Shown: in pieces, positions 16,306 to 25,724 of the stretch
Layout: each line of letters starts with the position of its first letter
How positions within the stretch are numbered: the stretch's first letter is position 1
NCBI GenBank assembly: GCA_023421075.1
Contig: JAEZUM010000025.1
Span: 1 to 64,000, forward strand
Source: Bacillota bacterium
Lineage (GTDB): Bacteria; Bacillota; Clostridia; Lachnospirales; Lachnospiraceae
Reading direction: 5' to 3'
DNA length: 64,000 bases
Program-made: the position numbers and the translations under genes
The notes under the pieces: generated by a model
What the model saw: only the letters and a program-made list of their open reading frames with translations
Told to the model about the DNA's origin: nothing
The model's database searches: none

Positions 16306-17355
16306 TTAAAATAGTTTCATAAATATATAAGACATGATAAATCCTAATAAACCGCATCCGGGGAAGGTAAGTATCCAGGCATATACCATTTCCTTCACAA
16401 CACTCCAGTTAACACTTGATATTCTCTTGGCAGCTCCGACACCCATAATAGCAGTAGTCTTTGTATGCGTTGTACTTACCGGAATACCAAATGCAGAAGC
16501 TAAGAAGAGACAGATCGCACCAGCCGTATCGGCTGCAAAGCCTTGTGGTTTGCCGAGCTTAACCATACCCATTCCAACTGTTTTGATGATTTTATATCCT
16601 CCGATGGATGTTCCTAGTGCCATAACAACGGAGCAGAGAATCATGAGCCAGTAGGGGATATTGAATTCTGTAACATTGCCTTGACCTTTCGCCAGGAATA
16701 CACCAAGCATGAATACGCCCATGAATTTTTGTCCATCCTGTGCACCGTGCATAAAGGCCATTGCAGCACCGCCTGCAACCTGTGCTTTTTCAAAAAACTT
16801 ATTGGTCTTGCGCTTGTCCATGTTCTTACAAATGAAATTAATGATCTTTGTTACTAAATAACCAATTCCAAAACCAAGAATGGAAGATAAAAATAATCCA
16901 TAGATAACTTTAATCCATTCATGACCATTAATGCCTTGTCCACCCTGAAGTGCAATTGCTGCTCCGGAGACACCGGCAATTAATGCGTGCGATTCACTGG
17001 TCGGAATACCAAAAGCCCAAGCAGCCGTCGCCCATACTACGATAGCAAATAAGGCAGCACAGAGTGCTATCAATGCAACCTTCGGATCATCTCCGAAGTC
17101 AACCATCTTATAGATTGTCTGAGCCACGGCTTTACTGATCATAGTCATCACAAATACACCGAGAAAATTAAAAACTGCTGCCATGATAATGGCACTTCTG
17201 GGACTAATGGATCTGGTCGAGACACAGGTAGCGATGGCATTCGGTGCATCAGTCCATCCGTTTACAAGAATAACACCAAGTACAAGCAAAACTGTGATTA
17301 GCAAGGCCGGATTTGATGTCAGCTGCTCTAAAAACTCAGTGAAAACTATTGTCAT
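16306..17355 (-). CDS. PiT family inorganic phosphate transporter
   Basis: A 349-residue membrane transporter with about ten hydrophobic helices. The PiT signature is duplicated: GWTDAPNAIATCVSTRSISP near the N-terminus and the GIPVSTTHTKTTAIMGVG repeat near the C-terminus; GIPTSESHALIAGVSGAAIA is the partner motif of the first half. It couples Pi uptake to cations. I start at ATG 17355 because AGGAGG lies 8 bases upstream; the frame is open for 31 more codons but without a ribosome site. DUF47 follows. No Pho box was recognised upstream. Confidence 0.94.
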   Translation of the reverse strand: MTIVFTEFLEQLTSNPALLITVLLVLGVILVNGWTDAPNAIATCVSTRSISPRSAIIMAAVFNFLGVFVMTMISKAVAQTIYKMVDFGDDPKVALIALCAALFAIVVWATAAWAFGIPTSESHALIAGVSGAAIALQGGQGINGHEWIKVIYGLFLSSILGFGIGYLVTKIINFICKNMDKRKTNKFFEKAQVAGGAAMAFMHGAQDGQKFMGVFMLGVFLAKGQGNVTEFNIPYWLMILCSVVMALGTSIGGYKIIKTVGMGMVKLGKPQGFAADTAGAICLFLASAFGIPVSTTHTKTTAIMGVGAAKRISSVNWSVVKEMVYAWILTFPGCGLLGFIMSYIFMKLF

Positions 17356-17850
17356 AATAGCGCCTCCTATAACTCCTTTTAATTTTGAACATAATAAAAC
17401 ATAATAATCAATCATAAAAATCTTAACACGAATAATTAACATAAGCAATCATAATTTGTATGATAAAAATCATGAAAATTACATAGATTTAATCTGGATT
17501 TCACACGTATATGATAAAATTTCCACGAATATAATCCGAAATTTCCACAGGACTTTCAGCAAATGTAATATATTTACAATGAAATGAAATAGCCTTTTAT
17601 TTCCACTTTTTTGTCTTGTATTCTTTGGGGTAATGGTAGCTATAAATTGAGAGAATATTTATGAATAATTGTGGAAAAAAATCCATAATTATTTGCAATT
17701 TGACATTGATTTTTACAATGAAATACTTTAATATATACTGTACTACTTTAAAGCACCACAAATGGTGTCTGTAAGCAATATAGTGAAACGAATAATTATA
17801 AGATTTGGTATGCAATCAGTATATTAATAGGAAGAAAAGGTGGTTAAGAG
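17356..17850. other. AT-rich intergenic region upstream of ilvD
   Basis: About 495 AT-rich bases between the divergent PiT and ilvD genes. A TTGACA at 17700-17705 with TACTTT at 17724-17729 (18-base spacer) is a candidate promoter for ilvD. A short hairpin CACCA-caaa-TGGTG lies at about 17754-17767. I see no T-box specifier/antiterminator and no coding frame with a ribosome site. Confidence 0.5.
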
Positions 17851-19524
17851 ATGAGAAGTGACGCAGTTAAAACAGGAATGGCACAAGCACCCCATCGGTC
17901 ATTATTTAATGCCTTGGGATATACGAAAGAGGAGCTGAGTAAACCACTGATTGGTATTGTGAGCTCATACAATGAGATAGTACCCGGCCATATGAACCTG
18001 GATAAGATTGTGAATGCCGTCAAGCTAGGGGTTGCTATGGCAGGCGGAACACCGATTGTTTTTCCGGCGATTGCTGTATGTGACGGTATTGCCATGGGAC
18101 ATCAGGGTATGAAGTACTCATTGGTAACCAGAGATCTGATTGCTGATTCAACCGAAGCTATGGCAATGGCACATCAATTTGATGCGCTTGTCATGGTACC
18201 GAATTGTGATAAGAATGTGCCGGGATTACTTATGGCGGCAGCTCGACTCAATATTCCGACCATTTTTGTGAGTGGAGGTCCCATGCTTGCCGGTCGTGTC
18301 AATGGCAGCAAAACAAGTCTTTCCTCCCTGTTCGAAGCAGTTGGTGCTTATAGTGCAGGAACCATGACGGAGGAAGAGGTAGAAGAATATGAGAATAAAG
18401 CATGTGCTACCTGTGGCTCCTGCTCCGGTATGTATACGGCTAACTCAATGAACTGCCTCACGGAAGTCATTGGAATGGGGTTAAAAGGGAACGGAACGAT
18501 CCCTGCTGTATATTCAGAACGTATTCGTCTGGCTAAGCATGCCGGAATGAAGATAATGGAATTATTAGAAAAAGATATCAGACCAAGGGATATCATGAGT
18601 AAGGAAGCATTTATGAATGCACTGACGGTGGATATGGCATTAGGCTGTTCCACAAATACCATGCTTCATCTTCCGGCCATAGCTCATGAGGTTGGATTTG
18701 ATTTAAATATTGATATAGCAAATGAAGTTAGTGCGAACACTCCGAACCTTTGTCATTTGGCTCCTGCCGGACATACCTATATGGAGGATCTGAACGAAGC
18801 GGGTGGAGTATACGCTGTCATGAATGAGTTAAGCAAGCGAAATCTACTGAACCTTGATCTGATCACAGCAACCGGTAAGACCGTAGGTGAGAATATCAAG
18901 AATTGCAAGAATATGGATCCCGAGGTAATCAGACCGATTGAAAATCCTTATAGCGAGACCGGTGGAATTGCAATACTCAAGGGTAATCTTGCCCCGGATT
19001 CAGGCGTGGTTAAGCGTTCGGCTGTAGCTCCCGAGATGCTGAAGCATTCCGGTCCGGCCAGAGTATTTGACTGCGAAGAGGATGCAATCGAAGCAATTAA
19101 GAAGGGTAAGATTGTCAAAGGAGATGTTGTAGTCATTCGATATGAGGGTCCGAAAGGTGGTCCCGGAATGAGAGAAATGCTTAATCCGACCAGTGCAATT
19201 ATGGGTATGGGGCTGGGTTCCTCCGTAGCGTTGATTACGGACGGACGTTTCTCCGGTGCCTCCAGAGGTGCCTGCATCGGTCATGTGTCTCCGGAAGCAG
19301 CGGTTGGCGGTAACATTGCCCTGATTGAAGAAGGTGATATCATTGATATTGATATCAATGCGAATACGCTTAACTTCAGAATCTCAGATGAGGAACTCGC
19401 CGAAAGAAGAGCAAAATGGCAGCCGAGAGAGCCAAAGATTACGACAGGCTATCTGTCACGTTATGTGGCAATGGTAACCAGCGGTAACCGAGGTGCAATC
19501 CTTGAGGTACCGAAAGCAAGATAA
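17851..19524 (+). CDS. ilvD: Dihydroxy-acid dehydratase
   Basis: A 557-residue Fe-S dehydratase for the penultimate step of valine and isoleucine synthesis. The cluster and Mg-binding cysteines are in VPNCDKNVPG and CATCGSCSGMYTANSMNC. The C-terminal segment TDGRFSGASRGACIGHVSPEA is diagnostic. The length is normal. AAGGTGG precedes the ATG. ilvB follows after 61 bases, making an ilvD-ilvB operon; ilvC, ilvE and ilvN are not in the window. Confidence 0.97.
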   Translation: MRSDAVKTGMAQAPHRSLFNALGYTKEELSKPLIGIVSSYNEIVPGHMNLDKIVNAVKLGVAMAGGTPIVFPAIAVCDGIAMGHQGMKYSLVTRDLIADSTEAMAMAHQFDALVMVPNCDKNVPGLLMAAARLNIPTIFVSGGPMLAGRVNGSKTSLSSLFEAVGAYSAGTMTEEEVEEYENKACATCGSCSGMYTANSMNCLTEVIGMGLKGNGTIPAVYSERIRLAKHAGMKIMELLEKDIRPRDIMSKEAFMNALTVDMALGCSTNTMLHLPAIAHEVGFDLNIDIANEVSANTPNLCHLAPAGHTYMEDLNEAGGVYAVMNELSKRNLLNLDLITATGKTVGENIKNCKNMDPEVIRPIENPYSETGGIAILKGNLAPDSGVVKRSAVAPEMLKHSGPARVFDCEEDAIEAIKKGKIVKGDVVVIRYEGPKGGPGMREMLNPTSAIMGMGLGSSVALITDGRFSGASRGACIGHVSPEAAVGGNIALIEEGDIIDIDINANTLNFRISDEELAERRAKWQPREPKITTGYLSRYVAMVTSGNRGAILEVPKAR

Positions 19525-19585
19525 TGCAGGCATAGCGGTAACTACGAAAGGATGACTGCCACGAAGTGGCGGATAGGAGGAATAT

Positions 19586-21268
19586 ATGGAATTAACAGGA
19601 GCGCAGATCGTTATCGAATGCTTAAAGGAGCAGGGAGTAGATACCGTTTTCGGATATCCCGGCGGTACGATATTAAATATTTATGATGAGTTATATAAGC
19701 ATAGCAATGAGATCTTACATATTTTAACCTCACATGAGCAGGGAGCTTCTCATGCGGCGGACGGATATGCAAGAGCAACAGGCAAGGTTGGCGTATGCTT
19801 CGCCACCTCCGGACCGGGATCGACGAATCTGGTTACCGGTATTGCAACAGCATATATGGACAGTGTTCCGATGGTAGCGATTACGGCAAATGTTGCTGTG
19901 AATCTGTTGGGCAGAGACTCCTTTCAGGAGATTGACATTGCCGGTGTTACCATGCCCATTACAAAACATAATTATATCGTAAAGGATGTAACCAAATTAG
20001 CAGAAACCATTCGAAAAGCCTTTCGTATCGCGAAAACCGGAAGACCAGGTCCGGTATTAGTGGATATCACAAAGGATGTGACAGCAGCAAAGGCAAAATA
20101 TTCAAAAGTAGAGCCGGAGGAGATTAAACGCAAGACCGATGAGATCACCGAGCATGACTTGACGAATGCATTGGAAATGATTAAACATTCCAAAAAGCCA
20201 TTTATCTTTGTCGGCGGAGGAGCAGTAATCTCTGAGGCCCATGATGAATTAAAGGAATTCGTGGATAAGGTAGATGCTCCTGTTACAGACACACTGATGG
20301 GAAAGGGTGCATTTGACGGCACAGATAGCAGATATACCGGTATGATCGGCATGCATGGAACCAAAGCCGCTAATCTTGGTGTAACCGAATGTGATCTATT
20401 GATTGCTATCGGAGCCAGATTCTCCGACCGTGTAACCGGTAATGCCAAGAAGTTCGCTAAGAACGCGAAGATTCTTCACATTGATATCGATCCTGCTGAA
20501 ATTAATAAGAACGTAGCTACCTATTATAGTGTCATCGGCGACATCAAAGAGGTTCTTACGATATTAAATGGAAGACTTGAGCAACAAAAGCATAAGGAAT
20601 GGCTGGAACATATTAATTCCTTGCAGGAAAAGTTCCCGCTTACTTATAATACGGAGATGTTAACCGGTCCCTACATTCTGGAGAAGTTATATGAGCTTAC
20701 CGAAGGTGACGCCATAATTACTACCGAGGTTGGTCAGCATCAGATGTGGTCAGCGCAGTTCTTTAAATATAAGCTTCCCAGAACATTCATAACCTCCGGA
20801 GGTCTTGGAACGATGGGCTATGGACTGGGTGCCTGTATCGGTGCAAAGGTTGGAATGCCGGATAAGAAGGTTATTAACATTGCTGGTGACGGCTGCTTTC
20901 GTATGAATATGAACGAGATTGCAACAGCGACCCGTTATAATATTCCGATTATTGAGGTTATCTTCAATAACCATGTTCTCGGAATGGTTCGTCAGTGGCA
21001 GACTCTGTTCTATGATAAGAGATATTCCAACACGAATCTGCAGGATAAGGTGGATTTCGTTAAGCTGGCAGAAGCAATGGGAGCAAAGGCATATCGTATC
21101 AGCAAGAAGGAAGAGGTTGAGCCTGTTCTGAAAGAGATACTCTCTTTGAACGAACCTGTGTTGTTGGAATGCATTATTGACAGCGATGATAAGGTATGGC
21201 CGATGGTTGCACCCGGTGCTGCTATTGAGGATGTATTCACCGAGGAAGATCTTAAGAATAAGCAGTAA
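19586..21268 (+). CDS. ilvB: Acetolactate synthase, large (catalytic) subunit
   Basis: A 560-residue ThDP/FAD enzyme that makes acetolactate or acetohydroxybutyrate. Features are the N-terminal GYPGGTILNIYDEL and the catalytic Glu region TSHEQGASHAADGYARA. The central FAD domain follows, then the ThDP motif GDGCFRMNMNEIATATRYNI ending in NN. TAGGAGG lies before the ATG. No small regulatory subunit (ilvN) follows; the next 350 bases are non-coding. The regulatory subunit must be encoded elsewhere, or the enzyme lacks valine feedback. The nearly full-length match to IlvB argues against a catabolic AlsS, but this is not certain. Confidence 0.93.
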   Translation: MELTGAQIVIECLKEQGVDTVFGYPGGTILNIYDELYKHSNEILHILTSHEQGASHAADGYARATGKVGVCFATSGPGSTNLVTGIATAYMDSVPMVAITANVAVNLLGRDSFQEIDIAGVTMPITKHNYIVKDVTKLAETIRKAFRIAKTGRPGPVLVDITKDVTAAKAKYSKVEPEEIKRKTDEITEHDLTNALEMIKHSKKPFIFVGGGAVISEAHDELKEFVDKVDAPVTDTLMGKGAFDGTDSRYTGMIGMHGTKAANLGVTECDLLIAIGARFSDRVTGNAKKFAKNAKILHIDIDPAEINKNVATYYSVIGDIKEVLTILNGRLEQQKHKEWLEHINSLQEKFPLTYNTEMLTGPYILEKLYELTEGDAIITTEVGQHQMWSAQFFKYKLPRTFITSGGLGTMGYGLGACIGAKVGMPDKKVINIAGDGCFRMNMNEIATATRYNIPIIEVIFNNHVLGMVRQWQTLFYDKRYSNTNLQDKVDFVKLAEAMGAKAYRISKKEEVEPVLKEILSLNEPVLLECIIDSDDKVWPMVAPGAAIEDVFTEEDLKNKQ

Positions 21269-21307
21269 TCATAATAAAGTTAAAGTTCAGACCAAATCGT
21301 TAAGTAA

Positions 21308-21447
21308 ATGAGTTCGATCAATGATTTTCGAATCGGAGTATTTGCATTCGTCGGTACTTAGGTTCTGTCATTTAGAACCTTATGTACCGTTACGTAATGC
21401 AATTAAGCGAAAGCGTCTCCGATTTCGGAAACATTGATTGAACTCAT
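21308..21447. repeat. 140-base imperfect palindrome after ilvB
   Basis: Outer arms ATGAGTTC.ATCAATG and CATTGATTGAACTCAT continue through CGAATCGGAG/CTCCGATTTCGG. Inner arms TTGCATT../..AATGCAA and GGTAC/GTACC enclose the hairpin AGGTTCT-gtcattt-AGAACCT. It could fold into one long rod or a cruciform. No U-run follows. It occupies most of the gap between ilvB and serC. Confidence 0.8.
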
Positions 21448-21519
21448 ATTACCATCCTTGATTGTGTCTGGACTGTAACATTATAAGATTTCCTTATAGT
21501 AACCATAACAACAAAGTAA

Positions 21520-21548
21520 TTGACAAAAAAATAACAGGGTTTTATAAT
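21520..21548 (+). promoter_or_regulatory. Consensus sigma-A promoter of serC
   Basis: TTGACA (21520-21525), a 17-base spacer and TATAAT (21543-21548). This full consensus promoter lies about 70 bases before the serC start. Confidence 0.9.
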
Positions 21549-21624
21549 ATACATAACGCTTTACCAGACTAACGTTTTAAATTGTCAAAATGCATAAAAG
21601 CAAGCTTTAAGGAGGATGAAATTA

Positions 21625-22710
21625 GTGGGAAGAATTTATAATTTTTCGGCAGGACCGGCAATGTTACCGGTTGAGGTATTAAAAGAAGCAGCAGATGAGA
21701 TGCTTGACTACAAGGGTACTGGAATGTCTGTTATGGAGATGAGCCACAGATCGAAGGCTTATGAGTCTATCATCCAGGAGGCTGAAAAGGATTTGAGGGA
21801 GCTGATGAATATTCCTGATAATTATAAAGTACTTTTCCTGCAAGGCGGAGCGTCATTACAATTTGCGATGATACCTATGAATCTGATGAAGAATAAAGTG
21901 GCTGATTACATTATCACCGGTCAATGGGCAAAGAAAGCTTACCAGGAAGCGAAGATATATGGCCAGGCAAATGCCATTGCATCCTCTGCTGATAAGACCT
22001 TCTCCTATATTCCGGATTGTTCCGACCTCCCGATTTCTGAGAATGCTGACTATGTATATATCTGTGAGAACAATACAATCTATGGTACAAAGTACAAGAC
22101 ATTACCCAATACAAAGGGAAAGATCTTAGTTTCCGATGTATCCTCTTGCTTTTTATCTGAGCCGGTAGATGTCACAAAATACGGCGTAATCTATGGTGGT
22201 GTACAGAAGAATATCGGACCGGCAGGTGTTGTAATCGTAATCATCCGTGAAGACCTGATTACCGAGGATACTCTTCCCGGAACGCCTACCATGATGAAAT
22301 ATAAAATTCATGCAGATGAAGGTTCCTTATATAATACACCTCCGGCTTATGGCATCTATGTCTGTGGCAAGGTATTCAAGTGGATCAAGAACATGGGCGG
22401 CTTAGCAGCCATGAAAGCACACAATGAGAAAAAGGCAGCAATCCTATATGATTTTCTTGACCAGAGCAAGATGTTTAAGGGCACAGTAGTAAAGGAAGAC
22501 CGTTCCTTGATGAACGTTCCTTTTGTTACCGGCGACGAGGAATTGGATGCTAAGTTTGTAAAGGAAGCGAAGGCGGCAGGCTTCGAGAACCTAAAGGGAC
22601 ACAGAACCGTTGGCGGTATGAGAGCAAGTATTTATAACGCTATGCCGGTGGAAGGTGTGGAGAAGCTGGTTGAGTTCATGAAGAAGTTTGAAGAAGCTAA
22701 CTTGAAATAA
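21625..22710 (+). CDS. serC: Phosphoserine aminotransferase
   Basis: A 361-residue class-V PLP aminotransferase that converts 3-phosphohydroxypyruvate to phosphoserine. The N-terminus IYNFSAGPAMLPVEVL is characteristic; the PLP lysine is in GGVQKNIGPAG near residue 195. GMSVMEMSHRSKAY and GHRTVGGMRASIYNAMP are further family motifs. I use GTG at 21625 as the start: AAGGAGG ends at 21615, giving a 9-base spacing, whereas the in-frame ATG at 21616 directly abuts the ribosome site. serA follows after 55 bases and then DUF1015, one operon from the promoter at 21520. Confidence 0.96.
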   Translation: MGRIYNFSAGPAMLPVEVLKEAADEMLDYKGTGMSVMEMSHRSKAYESIIQEAEKDLRELMNIPDNYKVLFLQGGASLQFAMIPMNLMKNKVADYIITGQWAKKAYQEAKIYGQANAIASSADKTFSYIPDCSDLPISENADYVYICENNTIYGTKYKTLPNTKGKILVSDVSSCFLSEPVDVTKYGVIYGGVQKNIGPAGVVIVIIREDLITEDTLPGTPTMMKYKIHADEGSLYNTPPAYGIYVCGKVFKWIKNMGGLAAMKAHNEKKAAILYDFLDQSKMFKGTVVKEDRSLMNVPFVTGDEELDAKFVKEAKAAGFENLKGHRTVGGMRASIYNAMPVEGVEKLVEFMKKFEEANLK

Positions 22711-22765
22711 AGCAAAACAATATATAGGGGTACCGACGAGGACGGTGCGGATTGGAGATGGGGAT

Positions 22766-23944
22766 ATGAAATATAATTGTCTTAATCCTATTGCTGAAAT
22801 AGGTCTGAATATTTTTACGGAAGAATACGATAAGGTGGAGAATCTCAATGATGCCGATATCGTGTTGGTTCGAAGCGCAGCAATGCATGATATGGAATTT
22901 GGTAATAATCTGAAGGCAATCGCGAGAGCCGGTGCCGGAGTGAACAATATTCCCTTAGAGAAATGTGCAGAACAGGGTATTGTCGTATTTAATACCCCCG
23001 GTGCAAATGCAAACGGTGTTAAGGAACTCGTTATTGCAGGTCTTATGTTGGCTTCCCGCGATATTATCGGTGGTGTGAACTGGGTTCAATCGGTGAAGGA
23101 TGATCCAGCTATCTCAAAGCTTGTAGAAAAAGGGAAAGCAAAATTTGCAGGAAAAGAGATCCTTGGTAAGAAGCTGGGAGTTATCGGACTTGGTGCGATC
23201 GGTGTATTGGTTGCCAATGCAGCAAACCGTCTCGGTATGAAGGTTTACGGTTACGATCCCTTTATCTCCGTTGACAGTGCCTGGAATTTATCCAGGGATG
23301 TTGTTCATGTGAAGTCCAGAGATGATATCTACAGAGAATGTGATTACATAACGGTTCATGCTCCTTTGATTGAGGATTCCGATCCCAATGTAAATACAAA
23401 GGAAATGATCAATACGGAAACCATTGCTAAAATGAAGGATGGAGTTGTAATCCTTAATCTTGCAAGAGATCTGCTGGTAAACGATGCTGATATTGAGGAG
23501 GCATTAAAGACCGGTAAGGTATCAAAATATGTAACCGATTTTCCGAATGAGAAGACCGCAAAGATGGAGGGAGTAATTGCTATTCCCCATTTAGGTGCCT
23601 CTACGGAGGAGTCTGAGGACAATTGCGCAGTTATGGCCGTGAAGCAGCTTATGGATTATATGGAGAATGGTAACATCAAGAACTCTGTGAATTATCCCAA
23701 TTGTGATGCTGGTGTATGTATGACTGCCGGTCGTATCGCTATCTGTCATCGTAATATTCCGAACATGTTAACACAGTTCACCGGTGCTTTTTCTGCTGTG
23801 AATGTCAACATTACCGATATGGTGAACAAGAGCCGCGGTGATTATGCTTATACGGTATTGGATGTTGAATCCGCAGATAATACTGAGGTTGCTGCCAAGC
23901 TTACTAAAATAGACGGTGTCTTGAAGGTTCGTGTTATTAAATAG
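22766..23944 (+). CDS. serA: D-3-phosphoglycerate dehydrogenase with ACT domain
   Basis: A 392-residue NAD-dependent enzyme, the first step of serine synthesis. The NAD-binding Rossmann motif is GVIGLGAIGVLVANAANRLG (~140-160). The catalytic Arg is in LNLARDLLVN and the catalytic His in IPHLGASTEESED. The last ~70 residues form an ACT domain (RNIPNMLTQFTGAFSAVNV...), which in this family senses serine; the extra intervening domain of long SerA forms is absent. I start at ATG 22766 behind GGAGATGGGG; an in-frame GTG at 22745 lacks a ribosome site. The middle gene of serC-serA-DUF1015. Confidence 0.96.
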   Translation: MKYNCLNPIAEIGLNIFTEEYDKVENLNDADIVLVRSAAMHDMEFGNNLKAIARAGAGVNNIPLEKCAEQGIVVFNTPGANANGVKELVIAGLMLASRDIIGGVNWVQSVKDDPAISKLVEKGKAKFAGKEILGKKLGVIGLGAIGVLVANAANRLGMKVYGYDPFISVDSAWNLSRDVVHVKSRDDIYRECDYITVHAPLIEDSDPNVNTKEMINTETIAKMKDGVVILNLARDLLVNDADIEEALKTGKVSKYVTDFPNEKTAKMEGVIAIPHLGASTEESEDNCAVMAVKQLMDYMENGNIKNSVNYPNCDAGVCMTAGRIAICHRNIPNMLTQFTGAFSAVNVNITDMVNKSRGDYAYTVLDVESADNTEVAAKLTKIDGVLKVRVIK

Positions 23945-23967
23945 GACTATTATCGCACTACATAAAA

Positions 23968-24012
23968 GGGGCATAAGTTATCTGCTGGACCCTAGCGGAT
24001 TCCTTATGTCCC
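23968..24012. repeat. Hairpin between serA and the DUF1015 gene
   Basis: GGGGCATAAG (23968-23977) pairs with CTTATGTCCC (24003-24012), around an inner TGCTGGA/TAGCGGA helix. No U-run follows, so it may be an mRNA processing or stability element inside the operon rather than a terminator. Confidence 0.6.
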
Positions 24013-24117
24013 GTTAACTTGATAATACATCCGGACAATCATACCGTCATTCGGTACGTTTTATTTGAGTGCATATTCAAGCATACGAAACAGAATAGAG
24101 GATAGGAGATTCTTGCC

Positions 24118-25359
24118 ATGGCAATAGTAAAGCCCTTTCAGTGTATCAGACCGAATGAACAGGTTGCTTCTCGAGTAGCAGCCTTACCTTATGATGTATA
24201 CAACTGCCAGGAAGCAAAGGAGGAGATCTTGCGTGAGCCGATGTCCTTTCTTAAGGTTGACCGCCCTGAGACCAATTTTTCGGAGGATGTGGATACTTAT
24301 GATCCCATGGTGTATGGGAAGGCAAAGGAGCTTTTGATAAAAATGCAGGAGGACGGTATTCTTCTTACAGAGGAGAGTCCTTGCTATTATGTATATGAGC
24401 TCATTATGAAGGGCAGATCCCAGACAGGTCTTGTTGCCTGTGCCTCCATAGACGATTATCTTAGCAATGTGATTAAGAAACATGAGAACACCAGAGAAGA
24501 GAAGGAATTGGATCGTATTCGTCACGTGGATACCTGCGATATGCATACCGGGCCAATCTTCCTTGCTTATCGTGCGCAACGGACAATCAGTGATATCGTA
24601 ACGGAGACAAAACAGGAGGAACCGATTTACCGATTTGTATCCGTTGACGGAATTAGCCATAACATATGGAAGCTTTATCAACCGGATCAAGTAAACACTA
24701 TTTGCGAAGCATTCGGACAAATCGACAGTATCTATATCGCAGACGGTCATCATCGTGCTGCCTCAGCGGTCAAAGTTGGATTAAAAAGAAGGCAGGAGAA
24801 TCCCAACTATAACGGGGAAGAGGAATTTAACTATTTTCTGTCCGTCTTATTCCCTCATGATCAGCTGATGATTATGCCCTATAATCGTGCGGTCCGAGAC
24901 CTTGGTGGCCTTTCGAAGGAGGAATTCCTACTTCGCTTGAAGGAGCATTTCGAAGTTGATTTTCTTGGTGAGATGCCTTTTGCTCCGAAGCAAAAAGCTA
25001 CCTTTGGTATGTATCTAAAGGATGGGTGGTATTCACTTGCCGCGAAGGAGCATTTAAAGAAGGATAATGATCCCGTAGCTGCACTGGATGTCAGCCTGCT
25101 TCAGGATTACCTGCTCCGTCCAATCCTTGGTATTGAGGATCCGAGAATTGATAAGAGAATCGATTTCATTGGAGGAATCCGAGGCTTAAAGGAATTAGAG
25201 CGTCGTGTAGCAGAGGATATGACCGTAGCATTTTCGATGTATCCTACCTCCATAGAAGAATTATTTGCAGTTTCGGATGCCGGGAAGCTGATGCCTCCCA
25301 AATCCACCTGGTTTGAGCCAAAGCTTAGAAGTGGCTTATTTTTACACAAATTATCTTAG
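24118..25359 (+). CDS. DUF1015 family protein
   Basis: A 413-residue protein of the DUF1015 family (KPFQCIRPNEQVASRVAALPYDVY at the N-terminus, shown here in part; central IADGHHRAASA; C-terminal PPKSTWFEPKLRSGLF). Its biochemical role is not established. In many clostridia it follows serC and serA, as here, so a serine- or phosphoserine-related role has been suggested by context; the serine-kinase SerK belongs to a ParB-like group with a similar D-G-H-H-R motif, so that comparison is worth making. GGAG lies before the ATG. It ends the ser operon at the terminator at 25400. Confidence 0.9.
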   Translation: MAIVKPFQCIRPNEQVASRVAALPYDVYNCQEAKEEILREPMSFLKVDRPETNFSEDVDTYDPMVYGKAKELLIKMQEDGILLTEESPCYYVYELIMKGRSQTGLVACASIDDYLSNVIKKHENTREEKELDRIRHVDTCDMHTGPIFLAYRAQRTISDIVTETKQEEPIYRFVSVDGISHNIWKLYQPDQVNTICEAFGQIDSIYIADGHHRAASAVKVGLKRRQENPNYNGEEEFNYFLSVLFPHDQLMIMPYNRAVRDLGGLSKEEFLLRLKEHFEVDFLGEMPFAPKQKATFGMYLKDGWYSLAAKEHLKKDNDPVAALDVSLLQDYLLRPILGIEDPRIDKRIDFIGGIRGLKELERRVAEDMTVAFSMYPTSIEELFAVSDAGKLMPPKSTWFEPKLRSGLFLHKLS

Positions 25360-25399
25360 TGAATAGCCTAAGTATTAAAAATATAATACAAAACATTAG

Positions 25400-25426
25400 A
25401 ACCGGCATGAAAATGCCGGTTTTTAT
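25400..25426 (+). terminator. Terminator of the ser operon
   Basis: AACCGGCAT-gaa-AATGCCGGTT followed by TTTTA. A strong GC-rich stem about 40 bases after the DUF1015 stop. Confidence 0.9.
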
Positions 25427-25458
25427 CGTATAGAAAATTACGTTCTATACGATAAAAA
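25420..25458. repeat. Perfect 16-bp inverted repeat overlapping the terminator
   Basis: TTTTTATCGTATAGAA, a 7-base loop (AATTACG), then TTCTATACGATAAAAA. Its left arm begins in the U-run of the preceding terminator. A further perfect hairpin, AAAGTGTCAG-tgtg-CTGACACTTT, lies at 25561-25584. The bases between carry several short dyads but no gene with a ribosome site, so the whole 365-base gap before the chemoreceptor gene is structured. Confidence 0.8.
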
Positions 25459-25724
25459 CGCTCCGCATAGTGAACGTAGTTCACTTTGGGATGACGCACT
25501 TCTGCGGACAAACGCATAAATGCGCTCGGAAGTAGTTGCTTCGCAACCCGCTCAGGCGCGAAAGTGTCAGTGTGCTGACACTTTATTCTATCGAAAACTA
25601 GCATATTGTGTCTAAAATACTATATTTCTATCTTTCATAAATATGCATTTTATGATAAAATTTAAAAATATATGAAATATTTTTTGGACAAGGATGAAAT
25701 AAGATAAAGCGGGAGGAATAGGGA

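Noticed and set aside
25368..25604. 78-codon minus-strand frame after the DUF1015 gene
   Set aside because: It is made of terminator and hairpin sequence; open reading arises from the palindromes.
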